Shown here one piece after another: positions 29,614-42,100 of a stretch of DNA of 64,000 nucleotides. The position numbers were made by a program, and so were the translations under genes. Numbering within the stretch: position 1 is the stretch's first letter; every line of letters starts with the position of its first letter. The notes below the pieces were generated by a model. It was not told the origin of the DNA. It did no database searches and worked only from the letters and a program-made list of their open reading frames with translations. This stretch comes from Thecamonas trahens ATCC 50062 (lineage: Eukaryota; Apusozoa; Apusomonadida; Apusomonadidae), in assembly GCF_000142905.1 (NCBI RefSeq), contig NW_013657650.1, positions 131,388-195,387 of the forward strand, in the 5' to 3' direction.

Positions 29614-30597
29614 ATGTCCCTTCCGATCGCCGCTGCTGCCTTTCTCTTCGGCATCGTCTCCGGAGTAGTGGCGGCCATCGCGATTAGGCCGCTTCGGACA
29701 CTCATCCACCTTGCTGCCACGTCGCGGTCGCGGTATGATGCCTCGCATCGGCTGCTCAACGTGGCGGCGAGCGGTCCGACGACGGCGTGGATGAATCTCG
29801 GGCTGTGGACCGGGCTCGCTGCCTCGCCGTCGGCAGCCAACGCCTTTGTCGCCGCCAACGAGCGACTCGCCGATGCGCTGGCGGCAGCGGCCGGTCTCAG
29901 TGAAGGCATGCACGTTGTCGACGTCGGCTGCGGGTGCGGCGATGCACTCGAGCGGTGGCTCTCGGTCCACGGCGCGTCGAGCGCCCTTGGCATCACGGCT
30001 GCGCCCCAGCAGGCCGCCATTGCCAGCGCGCGGCTTGAAGCAAGCGGAGCAACGGCAGGTCGTGTCGTCCTCGCCCGCGCCGAGGAGCTCGAGGATGTGG
30101 TCGCCGGTGATGGCCGCCGCCCGCACGCCATCCTCGCCCTCGATGCCGCTTACCACTTTGCCACCCGTGAGGCCTTTGCCGCCGCCGCCGCCCGGGTTCT
30201 CGCGCCGGGCGGCGTGCTCGCCACCGCCGGCCTCATGGCTGCTGTGCCGTGGGACGAGCTTTCGGTCTGCCGCAAGGCTCTCCTCGCATGCGTCCTCGCT
30301 GCCGGCGGTGTCCCGCGCGCCAACTTTGCCTACGACGCCGCCGGCTGGCGGTCCAAGCTGGAGGCACTCGGCTTTGTCAGCGTGGTGGTCGACGATGTGA
30401 CCGATGGCGTCTTTGCCGGCTTTGACCAGTTTATGGCGGGACATGCCGAGGCGCTTGCGGCCGCCGGCGTGTACGACACGTACGTTGCAGCCAAGTTCCG
30501 AGTCGCCGCCGCAGGCTTTCGTCGCCTCGCCGCCGGGGGTCTTGTCCGCTTTGTCATTGCTCGCGGTCGGCTGCCGCAGGCAGCCGACCCGGACTGA
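29614..30597 (+). CDS. SAM-dependent methyltransferase with N-terminal membrane anchor
   Basis: A 327-residue class I methyltransferase. Motif I is VVDVGCGCGDALE at about 101-113, with NLGLWTG upstream as in small-molecule and lipid methyltransferases of the UbiE/tocopherol type. A post-I acidic loop is present, and ILALDAAYHFATREAF acts as motif IV. RVLAPGGVLATAGLM is motif VI. The N-terminus holds one hydrophobic helix (residues 5-24) ending in basic residues, so the enzyme is probably anchored to a membrane. Substrate unknown. The stop lies 14 bases from the end of the convergent BTB gene. Confidence 0.75.
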   Translation: MSLPIAAAAFLFGIVSGVVAAIAIRPLRTLIHLAATSRSRYDASHRLLNVAASGPTTAWMNLGLWTGLAASPSAANAFVAANERLADALAAAAGLSEGMHVVDVGCGCGDALERWLSVHGASSALGITAAPQQAAIASARLEASGATAGRVVLARAEELEDVVAGDGRRPHAILALDAAYHFATREAFAAAAARVLAPGGVLATAGLMAAVPWDELSVCRKALLACVLAAGGVPRANFAYDAAGWRSKLEALGFVSVVVDDVTDGVFAGFDQFMAGHAEALAAAGVYDTYVAAKFRVAAAGFRRLAAGGLVRFVIARGRLPQAADPD

Positions 30598-30611
30598 GAC
30601 TCGGCTCAAAC

Positions 30612-31589
30612 TCACAAGCCCTGACGCGCTCGATCGGCCAGCAGCCGCTCGGCCTCGATGATGAGGTCGTGGACGAGGAAGAACTTGGCCTCCTCGAGAA
30701 CGCCGGTCAGATCCGGCTGCGGCATGCCCGGAGCGGCGTCGAGAATGAGGCGCCCGTAGCGGAGGTAGTTGAGGACCGGGCGAAAGTGGACCGGGTCGCG
30801 GTCGATGTAAAACAAGTCGTCCTTCTCCTGCGAGATGAACTTGAGATTGGCCACAAAGCGGAAAACTTCCTGGATGTCATCGTCGCCCTGCAGAAACGAC
30901 TTTGCAAGCTGGGCGTCCTCGCGGGCGTCCAGCTTGCGGATGCGGGCATTGACACTGTCGCGTTCACGCATCTTGCCCTTCCGCGCCTCGTCGACCTCCT
31001 TCAGTTGGATCTTGATCTTCTTGGCACTCTCGCCGCCGACGTCCGACTCGCTCTTGAGCGCGTCGGCGAGGCGGGCCTCGAGGGCGAGCCGCTCCTTGGC
31101 CAGCTTGCGCTCGGCCTTGTCGATGTCCTTGAGCTGAGCGTTGACCTGAGCACGCTCGGCGGCAGCGGCAGCTGTCTGGGCCAGCGACGGCAGCTTGGTC
31201 TTGCCGAGCAGATGCATTGCCGACGCGCCCTTGGGCAGGCCCTGATCGTAGAGCTTGGGTGGCGAGGCAAAGAGGACGGCGACCTCTGGCGAGTACGGGC
31301 CGTACCACACGGCCTTGAGCTTGTAGTTCCAGCTCGCCTTGACCGCTTTCTCGCCCTCGAGCGACTCGGCATGGGCAAAGAGCCGGCCGAAGAGCGACTT
31401 CTTGTCCTGCGTCAGCGAGTGCTTGGTCGTCAGGAACTGCGTACCGCCCACGTCCAGCCGAATCCACCTGGTCTTGCGTGACGAGGCGGGCATGATTTTG
31501 GCCTGAAGATTGGCGGCCTTGACAAACAGATCCAAGCCCTTGATGGCTGTGTACACAAGCGATCCCGACTTGGCTAGCAACGCAAACAT
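30612..31589 (-). CDS. KCTD/T1-type BTB protein with the BTB fold interrupted by a long coiled-coil insert
   Basis: The first half of a T1-type BTB/POZ domain is at residues about 42-70 (WIRLDVGGTQFLTTKHSLTQ, then SLFGRLF). The second half is at about 259-305 (LFYIDRDPVHFRPVLNYLRY, GRLIL). Between them lie about 185 extra residues, including a highly charged helix (RLALEARLADALKSESD; KKIKIQLKEVDEARKGK) likely to form a coiled coil. KCTD-type BTB domains usually tetramerise or recruit Cullin 3. Everything is in one open frame without a splice break, so the insert appears genuine unless it contains an in-frame intron. ATGs at 31589 or 31493 could both start translation. Confidence 0.75.
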   Translation of the reverse strand: MFALLAKSGSLVYTAIKGLDLFVKAANLQAKIMPASSRKTRWIRLDVGGTQFLTTKHSLTQDKKSLFGRLFAHAESLEGEKAVKASWNYKLKAVWYGPYSPEVAVLFASPPKLYDQGLPKGASAMHLLGKTKLPSLAQTAAAAAERAQVNAQLKDIDKAERKLAKERLALEARLADALKSESDVGGESAKKIKIQLKEVDEARKGKMRERDSVNARIRKLDAREDAQLAKSFLQGDDDIQEVFRFVANLKFISQEKDDLFYIDRDPVHFRPVLNYLRYGRLILDAAPGMPQPDLTGVLEEAKFFLVHDLIIEAERLLADRARQGL

Positions 31590-31735
31590 CTCATGCACTG
31601 TACGCTTCCACTCCCGAGGTCGGCTGAGGCAAGCGGGAGTGAGATGTTGGTCGCTGATAACCAGCGCCGCTCACCAGCGTCGGCCGGTCCGGTGCTCATG
31701 CAGTCCCAGATTTACTCGCCGCACCCGAGCCACCG

Positions 31736-33022
31736 CTACCGATGTGGATCATAGCGTCGCGAAAAGAAGGCCATCTGGGCATGCTTGTCCAAACCCGAGC
31801 CAGAACTGGGGTCGTCCGAGTCCGAGCTGGAACTCACAGATGCTGAGCTGCTGGTGGCGTGGCTACTGCAGCTACTCCTCGAGACAGATGAGTGTGACGA
31901 CTCGCTCGCCGACGCCGAGTAGGAGATGGACTCACCCCAGTAGAGGAGGGTGAGCTCGACAACGTGGACGAGAAGGTTGAGGAACTCGACAAACTCGAGT
32001 CGTCCATTGTCGTCGAGATCAAAGCGATGCATGAGGACCGACATGTCCGAGTAGTGCGGGATGCGGAGGCCGCGCCAGATGTTGACGGCGCGCAAGGCAA
32101 CTTCGGTCTGCTCCATACTCAGCCAGCCGCGTCCACGCCGGTCCATGCGATCAAACACAAGCCATGCGACCTCGTGGATCTTGGCAGGCACGTCGAGGAG
32201 CTCGTGGCAGATGGCAATCTGCGCCTCGATGTCAAGCTCATCCGACATCACCTCGAGCGGCGTCTCGTCGTGCCGGATGCCCATCTCGTGCTCGAGGTAA
32301 GCCACTACTCGCCGCCGTTGCTCCGCCGTCTTGACTCTGCCGTGGATGCCATTGCCAGATCCAGAGCCTAGACTTTCGCCATGCTCATGACTGCTTTCAT
32401 CGGTGCTTGCAATACCACTGATGATGCTGCGAGACGAGCTGCTGTTGCTGCTGCCGCTGTTGTTGCTGCTGTTGCTGCTGCCGCTGCCGCTGCCGCTGCC
32501 GCTGCCGCTGCCGCTGCCGCTGCCGCTGCCGCTGCCGCTGCCGCTGCCGCTCGCCTCTGCATCAGGCTCGTCTGTTGGAATCTCGGGCACTTTGGTTACC
32601 GGCACTCCATATCCCGCCTTTTCACGCGCTCTTCGCATGGCCTCTTCAAGCCCGAGCGAGCCGACAGGCTCTTTCCCAGCCCCAGCCCCAGACCCAGCCC
32701 CAGCCCCAGCCCCGGTCCCCGCCCCGACTCCCACTTGGCCCGAGTCCTCAGTCATCTCCTGCTCGACTGCGCTCCATCGCCAGACCCTCGATCGCCGGCG
32801 ACCCAGTCCCCCCATCCTCAGTCGTTTTCTTCTCGACCGGTCTGTTTTCAGGCCACACTGGCGAAGCCCACCCGATGTCGATCCCATTGTCGCGGCCAAC
32901 CCAGTTGATGCACTCGCGCCACGCGCCCTTGCCCTCCCACGACTGCTGCCACGACCACCATACCCAGCGTCACCCATCCGTATCCCCTGCCTCTTTCTCT
33001 CTCTCCTCCTTCTCAGCACCAT
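31736..33022 (-). CDS. EF-hand protein with Ser-Gly repeat and disordered N-terminus
   Basis: About 428 residues from the ATG at 33022. One canonical EF-hand is present, FDLDDNGRLEFVEFL, with Ca-binding residues at the usual spacing. It is preceded by a degenerate partner (FDRMDRRGRGWLSMEQTEVA). The N-terminal half is Arg/Gly/Ala-rich and contains a pure Ser-Gly repeat encoded by a hexanucleotide repeat at 32479-32551, plus Gly-Ala repeats. The C-terminus is Ser-rich. The folded region is about residues 220-370. It is probably a calcium sensor; the partner is unknown. The exact start is uncertain because the N-terminus is low complexity. Confidence 0.6.
   Translation of the reverse strand: MVLRRRRERKRQGIRMGDAGYGGRGSSRGRARARGASASTGLAATMGSTSGGLRQCGLKTDRSRRKRLRMGGLGRRRSRVWRWSAVEQEMTEDSGQVGVGAGTGAGAGAGSGAGAGKEPVGSLGLEEAMRRAREKAGYGVPVTKVPEIPTDEPDAEASGSGSGSGSGSGSGSGSGSGSGSGSSNSSNNSGSSNSSSSRSIISGIASTDESSHEHGESLGSGSGNGIHGRVKTAEQRRRVVAYLEHEMGIRHDETPLEVMSDELDIEAQIAICHELLDVPAKIHEVAWLVFDRMDRRGRGWLSMEQTEVALRAVNIWRGLRIPHYSDMSVLMHRFDLDDNGRLEFVEFLNLLVHVVELTLLYWGESISYSASASESSHSSVSRSSCSSHATSSSASVSSSSDSDDPSSGSGLDKHAQMAFFSRRYDPHR
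32479..32551 (-). repeat. CCGCTG hexanucleotide repeat coding Ser-Gly
   Basis: About twelve nearly perfect six-base units within the EF-hand gene, encoding alternating Ser and Gly. It is expected to be length-variable. Confidence 0.92.
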
Positions 33023-33183
33023 GCCCACACCCACTCAATCCGTCCCTTTCTCTCCACGAGCCGATGCAGAGTAGTGTTCGCTGGGCAATGGCTGTCCCCC
33101 CCCCCCCCCCCACCCCCCTCCCCCCCTCACCCTCCAACAACCAACCGCCAACCAACCCACCCGTCTTTGCCACCTCCCTGACA

Positions 33184-36100
33184 ATGGGAACCACCGTGTC
33201 CAAGACGCTCACCACAGCGGTAGGAACAACCGCTGCCGAGAAGCGCTCGTCCAATGCAACATGGGAGAAGAGGCTGGCTGCGTGCCGTGATGATGACCTC
33301 AAATGGTACACCCATACCCTCCCTCCCCCCCCCCCCCTCCTTNNNNNNNNNNNNNNNNNNNNNNNNNNNNNNNNNNNNNNNNNNNNNNNNNNNNNNNNNN
33401 NNNNNNNNNNNNNNNNNNNNNNNNNNNNNNNNNNNNNNNNNNNNNNNNNNNNNNNNNNNNNNNNNNNNNNNNNNNNNNNNNNNNNNNNNNNNNNNNNNNN
33501 NNNNNNNNNNNNNNNNNNNNNNNNNNNNNNNNNNNNNNNNNNNNNNNNNNNNNNNNNNNNNNNNNNNNNNNNNNNNNNNNNNNNNNNNNNNNNNNNNNNN
33601 NNNNNNNNNNNNNNNNNNNNNNNNNNNNNNNNNNNNNNNNNNNNNNNNNNNNNNNNNNNNNNNNNNNNNNNNNNNNNNNNNNNNNNNNNNNNNNNNNNNN
33701 NNNNNNNNNNNNNNNNNNNNNNNNNNNNNNNNNNNNNNNNNNNNNNNNNNNNNNNNNNNNNNNNNNNNNNNNNNNNNNNNNNNNNNNNNNNNNNNNNNNN
33801 NNNNNNNNNNNNNNNNNNNNNNNNNNNNNNNNNNNNNNNNNNNNNNNNNNNNNNNNNNNNNNNNNNNNNNNNNNNNNNNNNNNNNNNNNNNNNNNNNNNN
33901 NNNNNNNNNNNNNNNNNNNNNNNNNNNNNNNNNNNNNNNNNNNNNNNNNNNNNNNNNNNNNNNNNNNNNNNNNNNNNNNNNNNNNNNNNNNNNNNNNNNN
34001 NNNNNNNNNNNNNNNNNNNNNNNNNNNNNNNNNNNNNNNNNNNNNNNNNNNNNNNNNNNNNNNNNNNNNNNNNNNNNNNNNNNNNNNNNNNNNNNNNNNN
34101 NNNNNNNNNNNNNNNCCCCTTCCCCCCCCCCCAAACCCCCGCATGCGTGTCACACCATCCTTCCTTTTTTCCCGCCGGCCTTTCTTCCACATCCCGACTC
34201 ACCACCACCATGACCACCACCATTTCTATCACCATCCTCTCGTATCAGGCTCTCGGAAGATCTTCTGCATCGCATTCTCGAGTCGGAAAACATCCTGCGC
34301 GAGCATGTGCCCGAGGCCGAGTCGTCGACGAGCACTTCGGTCGATGAGCTCGAATTTGAACGTGTACGGGCGGTGAGCACTAGTGATGGAAGTGACGGAG
34401 CTGGCCTGCCTAATCTTGTGGGGCTAGTGGCGAGCTCGGGTGTGACCAACATCATCGATGCTCAGCTGGCCCGCCTGGTGGCCCATGCCGCCACCTGGTC
34501 GTCTGCCTTTCAGGAGGTGACTCAGGCCCGGTACGCCATCGTCCTCCGTGTCCTCACCTCGGTCACCAACCAGTCGCGTCGTCTCGAGCTGGCCAATGAC
34601 TCGGACGGAAGCGGCGAGGGCGGTGAGGGCTCGCCGGAAGACGCGGCGTCCAAGCTCAACCCGCTGCCGGACGCCAACCGTCCGCAGGCCAACCTTGGCA
34701 TGCAAATCGCCATCAAGGTCTTCCTCTCGGTGGTGGCCAACACCGATCCGTCTGGCGCGGCTCCGGCAGTTGAGCAGCTTCTCGCCCTTGTCTCAGGCTC
34801 CAAGGTTCTCGACCTCGCCAACGAGGACGACGACTTTCTCGATGCTCTGGTTGCCTGGCTCGTTGCCGTCCTCGATGCCGACGCCGTGCCTGAGGCGCTC
34901 GCCACCGGCGCCGCCACTGCTCTTCTCACCCTCGCCGCCTTTACTGGCTTTCAGGGCCGCATGCTTGACGCGATGGCTCGCCTCGTGGCCCACCCAGCAG
35001 CATCGGACGTTGCCCCGGCGTATGTCGATGCGCTAACCAAGATCTCGGCTTTCAAGACCTCGCTGGAGCTCGGTACTCTCGCCAACTCCTCGCCGCTCGC
35101 GCATCTGGCCTTCAACGCCGACCTCGCCTCCGAGCTCAAGGGAAAGGCGCTCTCGGCCGACGCTCGAGCGTCAGTGGTCTCGGACGGCGCTTATCTTTAC
35201 ATCCACGACGCACGTGGCTTGCTCAAGGTTGGCACCGGCCTGCAGGGCTCGGCGCCCGGTCACGTCTACTACGCCGACCGCAAGTTCTACCCCGACGCTC
35301 ATCTTTGGCTTTCCGTCATCGCAGGCTCACTCTACGTCCGCTCTGCTGCTCTCTCGGACAACGCCGTCTTTGAAGTGTACGACACGGCCGACCTTGCTTC
35401 GCCACACCGCATCGTCACTCCGTCTGATCTCCTCATCACCACCTCTGATCCACAGATGGCAACCCTCGCTTCGTCCGCGTTTGTCCCCGAGTACGACTGG
35501 AAGACTGCTGCGCTCGCCGCCAAGAATACCACCTGTAGTTCGTCTACTGGGGGTTTCGGCATGCACTTTAACTGCCAGTCTTGCAACTACGCGAGGGTCT
35601 GTGCCGCCTGTGCCGCAGAGTGCCACAAGGGCCACAACCTCGTCATGGACGCCAATGAGTCATACTCTTACTGCAACTGCGCTGCCCGCGCGCTCGACGC
35701 GGACCCCAGGCCGTGCCGTACCCGCCCCCTGCCACATTGGGGCACCCTCTCCGCCGCCTCGCCGTCATGGTCCGACGGCCGCTATCTCTACATCCTCACT
35801 CTCCGCCCCAAGCCCGACGACCTTGTTGCCCGCGAGGAGCGGCGCCTTGCCAAGTGGCGCGCAAAGCGCGCAAAGATTTTTGCCAAGGCTGATGCCAAGC
35901 TCGCCGCGTCTCGTAACGCTGCTGCGGGCACTGACGCCGGCGCGTCGTCGTCAGCCGCTGCCGCTGCTGCCGCTGACTCCGACACTGCCGACTTGCCCGC
36001 AGACACCGACGCCGCCGACGACATCGACGACACCGCGTCGGATGGATCGCTTGACCGCTTCGAGATCGACGGCAGTCGTGCCCGCCCTCGCCGCGACATC

Positions 36101-39100
36101 ACTCTTGCCCGCAAGGCCGGCAACGACCTTTCCGCGGATCAGCAGGAGCTCGAGCTGTGGGAGTCGGGCACCCGTTACGTCATCGTTGTTGTTGACCCGC
36201 TCGACAGCTTCCACCTCGTTGACGTCAAGCGCCTCGACATTGAGCGTGCAGGCAGCAATCTACCGCTCGAGAGTCTCGGCCGCTTCTCGTTCTACTCCAA
36301 CGGCTCCATCCTCGTTGTGCAGCAGGTGGCCGACTTCAATCCGCCCAAGCCACCGACAGGCGCGTTCAGCAACTCGCTTGGAGGCTTTGGTGGTGGAAGC
36401 AGCTCGCAGCCCAACCTCACCATCACAAGCTTTGACCTCTCATGCAAGGGCGTGACGCTCGGTGCACCCGACGAGGTGAACAAGTTCTCCAACGCGCTCC
36501 TGACTACTGCGAATGTGCCGACGGATGCAGGCTTGAGCGCCTCTGCCTATGATTATGTCAACAACATGATCTGGGCCTACTCGTCCATGCACCTCCGCTG
36601 TGTGCCATACAAGAACGCGACGCCACCGCCGCTTTTCCGCTTCCCGGCTCCACCGGCAGAGGGCCACAGCCACGACTTTGTCCACTCGTCCGACGACGCC
36701 CTCGCGCACCCGGCCTTTGCCCTCCCGTCCGACCAGCAATCTTCCATCCGCACTGGCACTGCCATCGTCCGCACGCTTGCGCTCCTCGACCAGCACGCCG
36801 CCGACCATGCCCAGCGCCTGGCACTCACCGGCTCGACCGCGCTCTCGGCTGCGGCACTCTCGGCCCCGTTTGCCCTCCACATTGCGCCAGCGACCTTTGT
36901 CGCACTCCTTAACCTCGCCCGCGCTCTCCACTCCTCCATTCTCGAGGCAGCCCCCGGTCCGCGCTCTGCCCTCATTCAGCCGGTCTACGGCCTCGGTGCC
37001 ACGCTCCGCCTCCTTGCCGCAAACCTTTCCCGCCTCGTCGAGCTTCAGATCGACCCTGCCGCCGTTGGCCTCGGTGCCCCGAGCTGGACGTCGGCCGCCG
37101 TTGCCCGGCGTCGACGCCGAACAACATTCTCGTTGACCTCCATGGCCTCCTCCTCGCCATGCTCGAGACCACTCTGTCGGATCCGGAGCTTCACGCTGAC
37201 GCCTACGTACCCATCGCATCTGCCGTCTGGGAAGTCTTTGCAGCTGGCCTCGACGCTTTTACCCGACTGAGGACCAGCAGCTCTTCCTCCTTCTGGCCGT
37301 CCTCGACCCAGCGTCGGTCGAGGACCGCGAGCTGCCGGTCAACCTGCCGACGGACAACGCCCATGCCACAGGCTCTGCGCTCCGTGCCTTTGCCGGCGCA
37401 GTCATTGCCTCAGACTCAACTGCTGTCCTCAACGCGCTTCTTGGCCGTCTTGCCCTCAACTCGAACGCATCGCTCCTAATCTGCCCCGCTGGCGCATCAT
37501 CTGGCGCCGCCATTGATCGCACCATCATCATCAACTTGGTTGAGCAGGCCCTCGCCTCGTTCGACGACTCTCTTGCTGCCGCCATCGCCGCGGGCCCTCA
37601 TGCCTCGCCTGCCGCTGCGCCGCAGCCAGCGCCGGCCGGCCGAGCTCTCCTAGCCTTCCTCAAGGGACTCATCCAGCGCGTGAGCTCGTTTACTACACAG
37701 CTGGCCGATGCTGCTGCCAAGCTCAAGACTGCGAAGGAAGCTGCCGCGTCGGACAAGAGTGCTAAGGCCAAGGCCGATAGTGGAGCCGAGAGCGGGGCTG
37801 ATGCCGCTGCTTCAAGCGAGACCGCCGACGACGACGCTCCGCCCTCGCTCGCCGAACGCGCTGCTGCCCTCGAAGACGCCGAGTACGAGAAGAATGTGCT
37901 TGTTGACGCCTGCGTCGGCGTTGTGGCATCCGTCCTTGACGCTGGCACCACCGCCCTCCACAAGCTTCGCACCAGCCTCGACTCGATCTCGCTCGACGCT
38001 GCCGAGGCTGTTCTTGCGGCTTCGCTCGTCGGCCGTGTCTTCCCGGTCCTCACCGCCTTGCTCGGCACGCTCAGCTCAACGATTGGCGTCCAGGCTCCGC
38101 TCATGGCCCCGCTTGTCCGTGTCCTACGCGAGTTTAGCCCCGTCGCCGCCGCTTTTGAGGCCAACACGGCCGCCGAGGCCGAGTACAACGCTGGCCGTGC
38201 GTACCGCCAGTCTGGCGGCGCCGTCCGCGTCGTCGAGTCGGCGCATCCCTACACGGCCAACACCGACGAGGACTTCTCGGTCCGCATTCCCGGAGCCCAT
38301 GCTCTCGAGATCACCTTTTCCTCGCAGTCGAACCTGCAGTACAACGACATGCTCACCCTCTACCTCAAGCGCGGGCACAAGTCCCGCTTCCGCCGCTTCG
38401 AGTCGTACGGTGCCTTCCAAGAGACGCGCGTCATTGTTCCCGGCGACGCCGTCTACTTTCATTTCAAGTCGCAGTCGCAGTCGTACGGCGACTATGGCTT
38501 CAAAGCCACCGTCACGCCGCAGCTCAAGGCCGAGGCCCCGCTCGAGCTCCCGTGGATGCTTGACACGTTCAAGAGCCTCGGCTACGTCGCCGGTAAGTAC
38601 GCCGCCATGCTGGTGGCAGCCAAGCCACAGATGGAGGTCCCGCCGTCGCTCGCCCACTGGCGCGCATCGCCGCTACTCTCGGGTGGTCTCTCGTCCATCA
38701 TGCTGCGCGCCAACCCGGACGCCGCCCGTGGCGACGCCCGCTATGACCTCGCCCCGCTCCGCGCTGTCCTAGAGGCCTCGACCGCCCAGCTCCCTGCTAT
38801 CCCGCCGGCCTTTGCCGAAACCCCACAGGCCGAGACCGATGTCTTTACCTCGTTCCTTGGTGCGTTTGTGGCACAGGGCGAGCTCCCGCTCGGGGCCAAC
38901 GCCACGCCTGATGCGCTTCCAGCCAAGCTCAACGCATGGATCCTCAACAACTCGTCGGTTCAAGTCTTTCTAGCCCGCGAGCCACGCGCCGCCGCCTACA
39001 ACCGCGCTACCCGCGCCATCATCGCCGGCATCCTCCGCCACTCGGGACTTGTCAAGGAAGTCCACGCCCTCGCTACTGCTGTCGAAGCTGGCGCCGATAC

Positions 39101-42100
39101 GTTTACTGCCACCAAGCCGCCGCAGCACCTGGTCATGGTGTGGAAGATTGCATCCAAGGCCCGCCGGTTCCTCATGGGCCTCGCCCGCCCGCAAGCCGAG
39201 CTCCCGTCAGCCATGGTTGCTGCCGCCGCCTCGTCGCCGGCCGACGACGCCGCACCCGCCGACGGCGACGCCGCAGCCGACAAGGCCAAGGCTGACGCCG
39301 CCGCCAAGTCCAACGCCCGCGTTTCCTTTGACTCGTATGTCGAGGCCATGGCCGCAGTCGAGGACCGCATGCGCTTCCTCCTCGACGCCGCCCCGGCCGC
39401 AACCCACCTTCTGTACGCCCTCTCGTCGCGGCCCGAGACGCCCAAGTCGACCGCGGCCAAATCGCGGTGGGACGCGCTTCGCACCTCAGTCACCTCGCGG
39501 GTTGGCGCCGTCGGCACCGAGTCAGACTCTGTTGTCGCCGCCCTCAAAGACCTCGCCAAGCTCTCCGAGTCGGTCGTCGAGTTTGCTAAGACTGCGCAGC
39601 TTGCCGCTCTCCCGCTCTCCATCTTTGTCGATCTCCTCGCCGACGCCCGCCAGTGTGGCAAGGCTCGGGTTTTTGGCATTTCCGCCTACACTGCCCTCCT
39701 CGCCGACGGCGGTGAGTTTGGCTCGGTCTCGCAGGACGTGCTCTCGCACCTCTCGGCAGCACTCAACACGACGGCCATGCCGCAGTCGGGCGCCGCCCAT
39801 GGCAAGACCTACCCGCACTACCTCAACAGCGTCGAGATCGCCGGTACCGCCATCGCTACCCAGATTGGCACCGCATTCTCTGCCCTCCTCGCCACGCTTG
39901 TTGCCATGCTCCGCAACGTCAACACGCCACCGGCGACCAAGCTGCTCATCCTCGACGCGCTCGCGCTCGAGTACAAGCGCGCCGACTACCCCATGCTGGT
40001 CAAGGCGCAAGTCTTTCCGGCGCTTGGTGAGGTGATGAAGGCAACCCGCAAGTATCGCGGCTACACTCCGCCGCCTGATGCTGCTCGCGGCGCCTCGTCG
40101 CTACCGGCCGTTCTCCGGCGGGTCAACGCCTCGGCCTGGGCTGTCTTCCAGCTCATTTCGCTCCTGGTCTTTGCGCCTAACGACCGCGCTGCTGCCTCGG
40201 GTGCCGCCTCGGCACCGGCCGGTGGACTCGGCCTCGGCTCCAAGCAGCTCCGCTCGGCCGCCTTTGACGCCGTCCTTGCTGAGCTCAGCTCGTCGGCTGA
40301 CGAGATTGAGGCTGCCGCCACGACCGGCAGTCACGACCCCGAGCTCAACTCGTCGGTCTACGACCTGCTCACCCTCCTTTTCACCTGGGCTGACACTGCC
40401 TCGCACCAGCTCATTCACCCTCGGCTGCAGCGGCTGCTAGCGCGGATCATGGCTGTCGGCGCGCCGGCGCTCCAGCGGATGACTCTCCGGCTCTTCCGCA
40501 AGGTCCTTGCCCGCCACAGCCCCGACGATGTGGTCGAAAACCTCTTTGCTGCCGACGAGCATCTGCTCGACTCGCTCCTTACCACTGCTGGTCAGTCATT
40601 TGTCCTTGCTCCGGCTGGTCCGCCAGCCCCGGGTGTGGCCGATGTGGCACCTGCCGGCGACGGCGTCGCTGCCGACTTTGGCTGGCGCTCGGGCTTTGTC
40701 CACTTTGTGGTCGGTCTCGAAGCCATGTATGCGCTGCGCACGTTGCTCGCTGCTCGTCCCTGGGCTGCTGCGCTGGTCCCGCGCCTTCTTGCTGCGCTCG
40801 ATGCTGACTCGGAAACTGCCCCGCTCGCTGCCCTCGCCGTCCTGGGTGGGAGCCTGGACGTTCCGCGGATCGGCGCTCGCATCGCCGTTGCTATTGGGGC
40901 CGGCATTCGTGAGTTTGGCACCATTGTTACTTGTGCACCCGAGTCACCGACGCTCACGGCAGTCCTCGACTCTGACGTCGAAGCTGGCAAGCTTAGCAAG
41001 TATTCCATCAACGACGTCGAGCTTGTGCCCGAGACTGAGCTGAGCCAGGCGGCCCTCGGCTTTGTGGACGCCAACGTCACGGTCGATGCCATTGCGCGGC
41101 TTGCTCTCGCGCCGCCAGCCTCTGACGCCACACCCGCAGCCGCACTTACCCAGGCGCTGGCGCTCAAGGCGCTTGGTCGTCTGCTTTCCGACTCGCGGTT
41201 CCTGACCGCGTTTCTGAGTCAGCCGTCGCGCCTCGCGGCGCTCCTCGACGTCATGCGCACCGCCGATGGCGACCCGCGATTCTCGAGCGTCGAGTCCGAG
41301 GAGCGGCTCCTCACCAGCGTGCTGCAAGCTGTCCAGTCGGCCGACGCGAGGGTGGTGGGCTCGGCAACGCAGGATCCGTCTTCCGATCCTCCGCCCACCT
41401 TCCAGCCGCGCTACGCCTTTGTCCCGCACTCTAAGTTCCCGCAAGGCATCGACATGGGCGCCGCCAACGCCGATCTGGTCCAGATCAGCGCCGACGGCGT
41501 GGTCGAATACCTTGGCTCGGGCCGCGGACAGACAGACATTGGTCTGATCAAGGGCGATGCTGTCGTCCCGCACGCCGTCGACATGTACTACTTTGAGGTC
41601 AGCATTCTTCACGAGGGCGCTGACGGGCGCGTCTCGATTGGCCTAGTGCCCGACGGCAAGACAGTGCCCGGCACGCTTGGTGCGCTCTACGGCTCGTACG
41701 CACTGCAAGGCGAGTCGGGCAAGAAGATGTCGTACAAGTGCAAGGGATACGATGGGACCGGCAAAGAGTACGCCAACGCCGCGTCGTCCGGCGACGTTCT
41801 CGGTCTGCTCTACGATGTCCAGAACGGCTGCATTCACTTTACCATTTCCGGCAACGACTTTGGCGTCGCCTTTAAGCAGCTCAAGGGCCGGTTCCGCCCC
41901 GCGGTCGGCATTGCCTCGCCTGGCGCTCGGGTCCTTGTCAACTTTGGTCAGCTGCCGTTCCGCTACGCCGCCGACGGTCGTACCATGCCCACCAAGAACT
42001 CGCTCGGAACCGCACGGACTCGCGAAGACAAGGCCGCCATTCTGCTGGCCGTCGGCTTTGAGCCGTGGCTTGTCGACGCCGCCCTCAGCCAGTCGGCTCT

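Noticed and set aside
32575-34347. Open frames spanning the N gap
   Set aside because: They exist only because unknown bases contain no stops; the flanking splice sites explain the region as an intron.
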